From the NCBI GenBank assembly GCA_022562375.1, contig JADFPK010000118.1, positions 1-6,049 of the forward strand: 6,049 bases of DNA. The letters are read 5' to 3'. The notes below the pieces were generated by a model that was not told the DNA's origin, did not search any database, and saw only the letters and a list, made by a program, of their open reading frames with translations. The DNA comes from Pseudomonadota bacterium (GTDB taxonomy: Bacteria; Pseudomonadota; Alphaproteobacteria; SMXQ01). The translations under genes and the position numbers were made by a program. This document shows positions 1 through 5,142 of this stretch, piece by piece. Positions within the stretch are counted from its first letter, which is position 1. Each line of letters opens with the position of its first letter.

Positions 1-590
1 CCGACGCCATCAAGACCGGCATGCTCCATAACGCCGGGGTCATCAGGGCCGTCTGCGGCGCCTTGGCGCGCAAGGGCGGCGACATCCCGATCGTCGTCGA
101 CCCGGTCACGGTGGCCAAGGGCGGCGCGTCGCTGTTGGACACCGAAGCGATCGGTGCGCTCAAGAGGGACCTCATCGTCAAGGCCCTGATCGTCACCCCG
201 AACACCACCGAGGCGGAAGCGCTCATGGGCATGGACATCAACAATTTCGAGGACATGCGGCACGCGGCGCAAATGGTCGCGACGCTTGGGCCCAAGGCGG
301 TGTTGCTGAAGGGCGGCCACCTCAGCGGCGAGGTCGTCACCGACATCTACGTCGAGGACGGCCAAATGGAGACTATCGAGAGCCCGCGCATCGACACGCG
401 CCATACCCATGGGACCGGATGCGCGCTGGCCTCCGCCATCGCCACCGGGCTGGCCCAGGGAATGGCGCTAAGGGACGCGGTGCTCCGCGCCCACGCCTAT
501 GTGCAGGAAGCGATCCGTACGGCGCCGGGCCTCGGCCACGGCCATGGCCCGTTGAACCATGCCCACACGGTCAAACCGTTCCGGGCCTGA
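1..590 (+). CDS. thiD: Hydroxymethylpyrimidine/phosphomethylpyrimidine kinase, 5'-truncated by the window edge
   Basis: The product phosphorylates 4-amino-5-hydroxymethyl-2-methylpyrimidine (HMP) and then HMP-phosphate to HMP-PP, the pyrimidine half of thiamine, in the cytoplasm. The first complete codon is at position 3 and 195 residues are visible. ThiD proteins are usually about 260-270 residues, so roughly 70 N-terminal residues lie upstream. In order I see DAIKTGML (the usual DAVKxGML block with the substrate-contacting Met), VVDPVTVAKGGASLL (the ribokinase-fold VDPVMVAK segment, with Thr where Met is usual), TPNTTEAEAL, VLLKGGH, and the diagnostic catalytic/anion-hole motif TRHTHGTGCALASAIA. 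The tail is His/Gly-rich (GLGHGHGPLNHAH), as in many ThiD proteins. The family identification is firm. A bifunctional ThiD-ThiE fusion is excluded because the gene stops right after the kinase domain. The stop is TGA at 588-590. The next gene is 181 nt away, which suggests a separate unit. Confidence 0.95.
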   Translation, partial: DAIKTGMLHNAGVIRAVCGALARKGGDIPIVVDPVTVAKGGASLLDTEAIGALKRDLIVKALIVTPNTTEAEALMGMDINNFEDMRHAAQMVATLGPKAVLLKGGHLSGEVVTDIYVEDGQMETIESPRIDTRHTHGTGCALASAIATGLAQGMALRDAVLRAHAYVQEAIRTAPGLGHGHGPLNHAHTVKPFRA

Positions 591-596
591 GGGAAG

Positions 597-641
597 AAGC
601 GAACGGCCGGCTTTGCCGCCCGCGCCTTCGCCTTGCTTTTT
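597..641 (+). terminator. Possible intrinsic terminator after thiD
   Basis: Just after the thiD stop, gcgaa (599-603) can pair with ttcgc (627-631). Inside this is a second small stem, cggc (608-611)/gccg (615-618), with a ttt loop. A run of five T residues (637-641) follows five bases later. The position fits termination of thiD, but the stem is interrupted and the T-run is short and offset, so this is only a candidate. Confidence 0.35.
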
Positions 642-740
642 CCTGATCGGTTGGCACGGGCGCCGCCAAGGGCCGCGTTTCTTGGCATGGATAAGGCGTC
701 GGGAGGCCGCGTAGCTTCCCATTCACCGGTATCTCCGCAA

Positions 741-768
741 TAATAGGGGTATTAATTTTTTTGGGGGG
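741..768 (+). promoter_or_regulatory. AT-rich dyad and homopolymer tract ahead of the ttuC-like gene
   Basis: A perfect short dyad, taata-gggg-tatta (741-754), is followed by seven T (756-762) and six G (763-768). The G-run doubles as a purine-rich ribosome binding site 3 nt before the ATG at 772. This AT-rich patch stands out in a GC-rich surrounding and is a plausible promoter or operator region. I cannot assign a clear -35/-10 pair or a regulator. TtuC/DmlA-type genes are often controlled by LysR-family activators, but no such gene is visible here. Confidence 0.3.
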
Positions 769-771
769 ACC

Positions 772-1833
772 ATGGTGCAAAGTTACAGGATAGCCGTCAT
801 TCCGGGCGATGGCATCGGCAAGGAGGTGGTGCCCGAGGGCATGCGGGTGCTCGAAGCGGCCGGTGCGCGTTTCGGCTTCGAATTCGACTGGGACGAGTTT
901 CCCTGGAGCTGCGAGACCTTCGCCGAGACCGGCCGCATGATGCCGGAAGACGGGCTCGATCAAATCCGCGGTCACGACGCCATATTCCTCGGCGCCGTCG
1001 GCTTCCCCGGCATTCCCGACCATGTCTCGCTCTGGGGTCTGTTGATCCCGATCCGCCGCGCCATGAACCAATACGTCAACCTACGCCCGGTGAGGCTCCT
1101 TGCCGGCGTGACGTCGCCGCTGGCCGGCCGGACGGCGGAGGACATCGACTTCGTCGTCGTGCGGGAGAACGTCGAGGGCGAATATTCGGAGATCGGCGGG
1201 CGCCTCTATGAGGGGACGGATGCGGAGATGGTGGTGCAGGAAAGCGTCTTCACCCGCAAAGGGGTGGACCGCATCATGCGTTACGCCTTCGATCTTGCCG
1301 CCAGCCGGGCGGACAAGCACCTGACCTCGGCCACCAAGTCCAACGGCATCATCCACACCATGCCCTATTGGGACGAGCGCTTCCGGGCCGCCGCGGCGGA
1401 TTATCCCGGCATCAGGACCGACCAGTATCACATCGACATCCTGTGCGCCCATTTCGTCCAGCACCCCGACTGGTTCGACGTCGTCGTCGGCTCCAACCTG
1501 CTGGGCGACATCCTGTCGGACCTCGGCCCGGCGGTGGCGGGCTCCATCGGCATCGCGCCATCGGCCAACATCAACCCCGAACGGGAATTCCCCTCGATGT
1601 TCGAGCCGGTCCACGGCTCGGCGCCGGACATCGCCGGCAAGGGCATCGCCAATCCCATCGGCCAGGTGTGGTCCGGGGCGATGATGCTCGATCATCTGGG
1701 ACAGGGGGAAGCGGCGAAGGCGGTGGAGGCGGCGATCGAGGCGGTGCTGGTGGACAAGGAGTTACTGACGCCCGACATGGGCGGCAAGGCGACGACCGGG
1801 GAACTCGGCAAGGCCATTGCCGGCGCCATCTGA
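772..1833 (+). CDS. ttuC: Tartrate dehydrogenase/decarboxylase or D-malate dehydrogenase (isocitrate/isopropylmalate dehydrogenase family)
   Basis: This is a 353-residue NAD-dependent beta-hydroxyacid oxidative decarboxylase, a cytoplasmic enzyme usually dimeric in this family. The N-terminus carries IPGDGIG (residues 10-16). The segment SLWGLLIPIRR (86-96) followed by NQYVNLRPVR (99-108) supplies the substrate arginines R95 and R105. R131 lies in VVVRENVEGEYS with Y138, and K189 in ATKSNG. The Mg/Mn ligands are D222 (YHID), D246 and D250 (GDILSDL). The cofactor loop is EPVHGSAPDIAGKGIANP (from about residue 278). The FPWSCETFAETGRMMPEDGL block and the SLWGLL motif are typical of the TtuC/DmlA (YeaU) branch and differ from LeuB and isocitrate dehydrogenase. 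Length matches the family (about 350-365). Known substrates of this branch are L- or meso-tartrate, D-malate and sometimes 3-isopropylmalate, and sequence alone does not choose among them. The ATG at 772 is preceded by ggggggac. The gene appears to stand alone between thiD and serC. Confidence 0.88.
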   Translation: MVQSYRIAVIPGDGIGKEVVPEGMRVLEAAGARFGFEFDWDEFPWSCETFAETGRMMPEDGLDQIRGHDAIFLGAVGFPGIPDHVSLWGLLIPIRRAMNQYVNLRPVRLLAGVTSPLAGRTAEDIDFVVVRENVEGEYSEIGGRLYEGTDAEMVVQESVFTRKGVDRIMRYAFDLAASRADKHLTSATKSNGIIHTMPYWDERFRAAAADYPGIRTDQYHIDILCAHFVQHPDWFDVVVGSNLLGDILSDLGPAVAGSIGIAPSANINPEREFPSMFEPVHGSAPDIAGKGIANPIGQVWSGAMMLDHLGQGEAAKAVEAAIEAVLVDKELLTPDMGGKATTGELGKAIAGAI

Positions 1834-1860
1834 GATTCGCCTCGGGGTCGCCGAAAGTAC

Positions 1861-1890
1861 GGCCGATCTCGGCCACGTCCGGGCCTTTTT
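1861..1890 (+). terminator. Possible intrinsic terminator after the ttuC-like gene
   Basis: A palindrome, ggccga-tc-tcggcc (1861-1874), lies 27 nt after the stop codon. Alternatively ggcc (1871-1874) can pair with ggcc (1882-1885), leaving a 7-nt loop directly followed by five T residues (1886-1890). The second fold has the right geometry for an intrinsic terminator but only a 4-bp stem. The placement suits transcript ending before the repeat element and the serC promoter. Confidence 0.4.
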
Positions 1891-1897
1891 CTGGCCT

Positions 1898-1990
1898 ATT
1901 AAGGTGACAGCATACTTAATTCCCCGTCTCGGTGATTTGGGAGCTATCGAATTAAGTATGGTGTCCCCTTAATATGGTGTCCCCTTAATT
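1898..1990. repeat. Imperfect inverted repeat with tandem-duplicated arm, REP/RAYT-like
   Basis: Arms at 1898-1922 and 1949-1973 are inverted copies of each other, matching at 23 of 25 positions, with a 26-nt spacer. The left arm contains ggtgacagcatacttaatt and the right arm contains aattaagtatggtgtcccc. The end of the right arm is repeated in tandem: the 16-mer tatggtgtccccttaa occurs at 1957-1972 and again at 1973-1988. The element is AT-richer than its surroundings and has no coding capacity. From memory, sequences of this form recur near REP-associated tyrosine transposase (RAYT, IS200-like) genes in many proteobacteria, so this is probably a non-autonomous palindromic repeat or a remnant of one. 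No transposase is present in the window. The repeat structure is seen directly, and the RAYT link is recalled and unverified. Confidence 0.65.
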
Positions 1991-2039
1991 GGCGCCCCCG
2001 ATCCCCCATCCCGGCGCCGGATCCACCATCGCGCCGCCG

Positions 2040-2068
2040 CCCTTTCCATTGACCCCCTTTCCATTGAC
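2040..2068 (+). repeat. Direct repeat of a 14-mer carrying a TTGAC element
   Basis: The 14-mer ccctttccattgac occurs at 2040-2053 and again, identically, at 2055-2068, one base apart. The downstream copy supplies the -35 element of the predicted serC promoter. The upstream copy duplicates that element but has no matching -10 at a suitable distance. It could be a recent local duplication or a paired activator site. Confidence 0.6.
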
Positions 2069-2092
2069 TGGGGCCCTTGGCATCCTTAGTAT
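2064..2092 (+). promoter_or_regulatory. Predicted sigma70-type promoter for serC-serA
   Basis: TTGACT (2064-2069, five of six to consensus) and TAGTAT (2087-2092, four of six) are separated by exactly 17 nt. Transcription would start near 2098-2101, giving a leader of about 50 nt that begins just before the two hairpins ahead of serC. The agreement between predicted start and leader boundary adds support. No mapped start site is available. Confidence 0.55.
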
Positions 2093-2105
2093 CCGCTCCG
2101 GGCCA

Positions 2106-2145
2106 CGCCCCCCCAACGGGGCGCAACTATTCTGCAAGGAATAGT
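2106..2145 (+). ncRNA. Candidate serC leader RNA (two hairpins, the second covering the serC ribosome binding site)
   Basis: Hairpin 1 pairs cgcccc (2106-2111) with ggggcg (2118-2123) around a 6-nt loop. Hairpin 2 pairs actattc (2126-2132) with gaatagt (2139-2145) around tgcaag, a perfect 7-bp stem. The Shine-Dalgarno aagga (2136-2140) falls in the loop and 3' arm of hairpin 2, so folding should limit ribosome access to the ATG at 2150. This matches the known serC leader motif of alphaproteobacteria, found upstream of serC-serA with its final stem overlapping the ribosome binding site. Both hairpins are seen directly. The family assignment is from memory, and the effector, if any, is unknown. 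Confidence 0.6.
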
Positions 2146-2149
2146 GAAC

Positions 2150-3313
2150 ATGAAGCCGTCAGTGCGACCGCGTAACGCCTGTTTCTCCTCGGGCCCCTGC
2201 ACCAAAAACCCCCAATGGTCGATCGAGATGCTCAAGGGCGCCACCCTCGGGCGCTCGCACCGCTCGGCCGAGGGCAAGGGCAAGCTCGCCCGGGTCATCG
2301 CGCTCAGCCGCGACATCCTCGGTATCCCCGATGAGTGGCGCATCGGTATCGTGCCGGCGTCCGATACCGGCGCCTTCGAGATGGCCATGTGGTCGCTGCT
2401 CGGCGCCCGCGGCGTCGACGTGCTGGTGTGGGAGAGTTTCGGCAAGGGCTGGGCCACCGATGTCATCGATCAATTGAAGCTCGACGACGTCCGCGTATTC
2501 GCCGCCGAGTATGGCGAACTGCCGGATCTTTCCCAAACCGATCCCGGCCGTGACATCGTCTTCACCTGGAACGGCACCACATCGGGGGTGCGCGTGCCGA
2601 ACGGCGACTGGATCGGCGCCGAGCGCCAAGGCCTGACCCTTTGCGACGGGACCTCGGCCGTCTTCGCCATGGACCTCGCGTGGGACAAGCTCGATGTGGT
2701 GAGCTACTCATGGCAGAAGGTGATGGGCGGCGAGGGCCAGCACGGCATGCTCATCCTCAGCCCCCGCGCCGTCGAGCGGCTGATGACCTATACCCCGCCC
2801 TGGCCGTTGCCCAAGATCTTCCGCCTGACCAGCGGCGGCAAGCTGATCGAGGGAATTTTTCGCGGCGAGACCATCAACACGCCCTCCATGCTCTCGGTCG
2901 AGGACGCCCTCTTGGCCCTCGAATGGGCGCAAGAGATCGGCGGTCTCGACGCCCTGATCGGCCGCACGGAAGCTAATTTCGCGGCGATCGCCGAATGGGT
3001 GGCGCGTACGCGCTGGGTCGAATTCCTCGCCGCCGACGCCAGGTTCCGCTCGAACACGTCGGTCTGTCTCAAGTTCGCCGCCCCCTGGTTCGATGCCCTC
3101 GATGCCGGCGCCAAGGCCGCCGTTCCCAAGCGCATGGTGGCGCTGTTGGAGGACGAAGGCGTGGCTTACGACATCGATGGCTACCGCGACGCGCCGCCGG
3201 GTCTTCGCATATGGGCCGGGGCGACGGTGGAGACGGCGGACCTCGAAGCCCTGTTTCCCTGGCTCGACTGGGCGGCGGATGCGGTGAGGGACGAAATGGC
3301 CGCCAAGGTCTAA
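2150..3313 (+). CDS. serC: Phosphoserine aminotransferase, alphaproteobacterial type
   Basis: This is a PLP-dependent class V aminotransferase of 387 residues. It converts 3-phosphohydroxypyruvate plus glutamate to O-phospho-L-serine plus 2-oxoglutarate, the second step of serine synthesis. The family can also act in pyridoxal phosphate synthesis on the 4-phospho-hydroxythreonine branch. Visible are the N-terminal [11 protein letters not shown] block (residues 9-19), WNGTTSG (140-146), [12 protein letters not shown] (165-176) with the likely PLP-nitrogen Asp D166, and [17 protein letters not shown] with the Schiff-base lysine K190. ETINTPSML lies in the C-terminal half. The sequence resembles the longer SerC branch found in alphaproteobacteria and Methanosarcina rather than the E. 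coli form. I chose the ATG at 2150 over the in-frame GTG at 2144 because aagga (2136-2140) is 9 nt from the ATG but only 3 nt from the GTG, and because homologues begin MKP. It is first gene of an operon with serA. Confidence 0.95.
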   Translation: MKPSVRPRNACFSSGPCTKNPQWSIEMLKGATLGRSHRSAEGKGKLARVIALSRDILGIPDEWRIGIVPASDTGAFEMAMWSLLGARGVDVLVWESFGKGWATDVIDQLKLDDVRVFAAEYGELPDLSQTDPGRDIVFTWNGTTSGVRVPNGDWIGAERQGLTLCDGTSAVFAMDLAWDKLDVVSYSWQKVMGGEGQHGMLILSPRAVERLMTYTPPWPLPKIFRLTSGGKLIEGIFRGETINTPSMLSVEDALLALEWAQEIGGLDALIGRTEANFAAIAEWVARTRWVEFLAADARFRSNTSVCLKFAAPWFDALDAGAKAAVPKRMVALLEDEGVAYDIDGYRDAPPGLRIWAGATVETADLEALFPWLDWAADAVRDEMAAKV

Positions 3314-3342
3314 GGCGATGAGGTAGGCGAAAGGACACGGCA

Positions 3343-4926
3343 ATGCCCAAGGTGCTCATATCCGATAATCTGAGCGAGCGCGCCGTCGATATCTTCAAAG
3401 ACCGCGGCGTCGAGGTCGATTTCAAGCCGGGGATGGCGCCGGACGACCTGCTGGCCTCGATCGCGGCCTATGACGGGCTCGCCGTGCGCTCGGCCACCAA
3501 GGTCACCGCCGAGGTTCTCGATGCCGGCCAAAACCTCAAGGTCGTCGGCCGCGCCGGTATCGGCGTCGACAACATCGACGTCGCCGCCGCCACCGCGCGC
3601 GGCGTGATCGTGATGAACACCCCGTTCGGCAACTCGATCACCACCGCCGAACACGCCATCGCCATGATGATGGCGCTGGCGCGGCAGATCCCCGCCGCCA
3701 ACGCCTCGACCCATGCCGGGAAATGGGAGAAGAGCCGGTTCATGGGTGTCGAGCTGACGTCGAAGACGCTGGGTATCATCGGCTGCGGCAATATCGGCTC
3801 GATCGTCGCCGATCGGGCGCTCGGGCTGAAGATGAAGGTCATCGCCTACGATCCCTATCTGACGCCGGAGCGGGCGACCGATCTCGGCGTCGAGAAGGTG
3901 GCGCTCAACGAGTTGTTCGCCCGCGCCGATTTCATCACCCTGCACGTGCCGCTGACCGACGCCACGCGGAACATCATCGACGCCAAGGCGATCAAGAAGA
4001 TGAGAAAAGGCGTGCGCATCGTCAACTGCGCCCGCGGCGGCCTGATCGTCGAGAAGGATTTGAAGACGGCCCTCGAATCCGGCCGGGTGGCGGGGGCGGC
4101 GCTCGATGTCTTCCAGGTGGAGCCGGCGACGGAGAGCCTCTTCTTCGGCATGGAACAACTGGTCGCGACCCCCCATCTCGGCGCCTCCACCACCGAGGCC
4201 CAGGAGAACGTGGCCCTCCAGGTGGCCACCCAGATGTCCGATTTCCTGACCACCGGCGCGGTGGAGAACGCCCTGAACATGCCCTCGCTCAGCGCCGAGG
4301 ACGCGCCCAGGCTGATGCCCTATATGCAGCTTGCCGAACAGCTTGGCGCCTTCGCCGGTCAGCTCATCCGCACCGGCGTCAAGTCGGCGACCATCGAGTA
4401 CCAGGGCCACGTCGCCGAGCTCAACACCCGGCCGCTCACCGCCGTCGTGCTCAAGGGGCTGCTCACGCCGCTGCTCGAACTCGCCTCGGTGAATATGGTC
4501 AACGCGCCGGTGATCGCCCGGGAGCGCAATATCGACGTGACCGAGATCAAGCAGGAGCGGGCCGCCGACTATCAGACCCTGATCCGCCTGACGGTCGAGA
4601 CCGAAAAGCGCAAGCGCAGTTTCGCCGGCACCCTGTTCGGCGGCGACAAACCCCGCATCGTCGACGTCAACGGCATTTCCATCGAGGCCGAGCTCGGTCC
4701 CAACATCCTTTACGTCCACAACAAGGACAAGCCTGGTTTCATCGGCAATCTCGGCCGCGCGCTCGGCGATGCCGGGGTCAATATCGCCACCTTCCATCTC
4801 GGCCGGGCCAAGGCCGGGGCGGACGCCATCGCCCTTGTCAACGTCGATCAGCCGGTCACCGACGACCTCATCAAGAAGGTGCGCGCCATCCCCCATGTGG
4901 TCCAGGCCCAGGCGCTGGTTTTCTGA
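3343..4926 (+). CDS. serA: D-3-phosphoglycerate dehydrogenase with C-terminal ACT domain
   Basis: This cytoplasmic NAD-dependent enzyme oxidises 3-phosphoglycerate to 3-phosphohydroxypyruvate, the committed step of serine synthesis. At 527 residues it is the long form. The substrate domain covers about residues 1-98 and 281-313, with RAGIGVDNID near 70-79. The Rossmann domain contains GCGNIG (147-152) and the NAD-selecting D170 in AYDPY. Catalytic residues are R231 (NCARGG), E260 (FQVEP) and H278 (TPHLGAST). An intervening allosteric substrate-binding domain spans roughly 320-440. The ACT domain starts near residue 455 (ILYVHNKDKPGFIGNLG) and runs to the end. ACT domains in some long SerA proteins bind serine for feedback inhibition. 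Its presence here allows this but does not prove it. A ribosome binding site, gaaagga, ends 7 nt before the ATG. The gap to serC is 29 nt, so the two are almost certainly co-transcribed. Confidence 0.97.
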   Translation: MPKVLISDNLSERAVDIFKDRGVEVDFKPGMAPDDLLASIAAYDGLAVRSATKVTAEVLDAGQNLKVVGRAGIGVDNIDVAAATARGVIVMNTPFGNSITTAEHAIAMMMALARQIPAANASTHAGKWEKSRFMGVELTSKTLGIIGCGNIGSIVADRALGLKMKVIAYDPYLTPERATDLGVEKVALNELFARADFITLHVPLTDATRNIIDAKAIKKMRKGVRIVNCARGGLIVEKDLKTALESGRVAGAALDVFQVEPATESLFFGMEQLVATPHLGASTTEAQENVALQVATQMSDFLTTGAVENALNMPSLSAEDAPRLMPYMQLAEQLGAFAGQLIRTGVKSATIEYQGHVAELNTRPLTAVVLKGLLTPLLELASVNMVNAPVIARERNIDVTEIKQERAADYQTLIRLTVETEKRKRSFAGTLFGGDKPRIVDVNGISIEAELGPNILYVHNKDKPGFIGNLGRALGDAGVNIATFHLGRAKAGADAIALVNVDQPVTDDLIKKVRAIPHVVQAQALVF

Positions 4927-4979
4927 CCCCGAGATCGATCCCCTGACCGCCTTGGATATAGGGACTTGCCGGGCGATTC

Positions 4980-4994
4980 CCGGGCGCCGCCCGG
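4980..4994 (+). promoter_or_regulatory. GC-rich hairpin downstream of serA
   Basis: ccgggc (4980-4985) pairs perfectly with gcccgg (4989-4994) around gcc, about 50 nt after the serA stop. No T-run follows, so it is not a standard intrinsic terminator. It could stabilise the serA 3' end or simply reflect high GC content. Confidence 0.3.
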
Positions 4995-5010
4995 CGGCTG
5001 CGCCGTCATT

Positions 5011-5038
5011 TCCGTTTGCCGTTTTCGGGCAAAACGGA
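5011..5038 (+). promoter_or_regulatory. Two mutually exclusive hairpins between serA and hisZ
   Basis: One fold pairs tccgtttgcc (5011-5020) with ggcaaaacgga (5028-5038), a 10-bp stem with one bulged A. The other pairs ccgtttt (5019-5025) with aaaacgg (5031-5037), a perfect 7-bp stem with a 5-nt loop. They share the same 3' arm, so only one can form at a time. No T-run follows on either strand. It may be a regulatory or 3'-end-stabilising element, and no known family is recognised. Confidence 0.4.
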
Positions 5039-5069
5039 TAGTGCTGTTAACGAGCGTGGCCGGACGCGG

Positions 5070-5111
5070 GCGCCGGGGGCTAGCCCGGGCGCGCGCGCCG
5101 GCTTCGGCGCG
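5070..5111 (+). promoter_or_regulatory. GC-rich hairpin pair in the hisZ leader
   Basis: gcgccggg (5070-5077) can pair with 5084-5092 (ccc, one bulged g, then ggcgc) around ggctag. Next to it, cgcgccg (5094-5100) pairs perfectly with cggcgcg (5105-5111) around gctt. The second stem ends 31 nt before the hisZ ATG. I see no convincing -35/-10 promoter in the 216-nt spacer (4927-5142), so hisZ may be read from the serC promoter through these structures. Much of the pairing could be a by-product of high GC. Confidence 0.3.
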
Positions 5112-5142
5112 AAAGATTGGATTTGGACAGGCACGGCATAGC

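Noticed and set aside
772..1833. Annotation as 3-isopropylmalate dehydrogenase (leuB)
   Set aside because: The SLWGLLIPIRR and FPWSCETF...MMPEDGL blocks fit the tartrate/D-malate dehydrogenase branch, and no other leu gene is present. Side activity on isopropylmalate remains possible.
1944..2126. A 60-codon - strand open frame in the ttuC-serC gap
   Set aside because: It runs through the inverted repeat, the direct repeat and the promoter, has no ribosome binding site I can identify, and its composition looks non-coding.
2144..2149. GTG at 2144 as the serC start, adding two residues
   Set aside because: It is only 3 nt from the Shine-Dalgarno and lies inside the sequestering stem. ATG at 2150 has 9-nt spacing and gives the MKP start usual for this family.
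3310..4896. A 528-codon open frame on the - strand across the whole of serA
   Set aside because: It is a mirror of serA codon use in GC-rich DNA. Its translation is Gly/Asp/His/Arg-rich with no recognisable domain, and serA on the + strand has every catalytic motif.
3723..4946. A 407-codon + strand open frame inside serA in another frame
   Set aside because: Its composition is arginine-rich shadow translation and it overlaps serA throughout. It has no independent start signal or domain.
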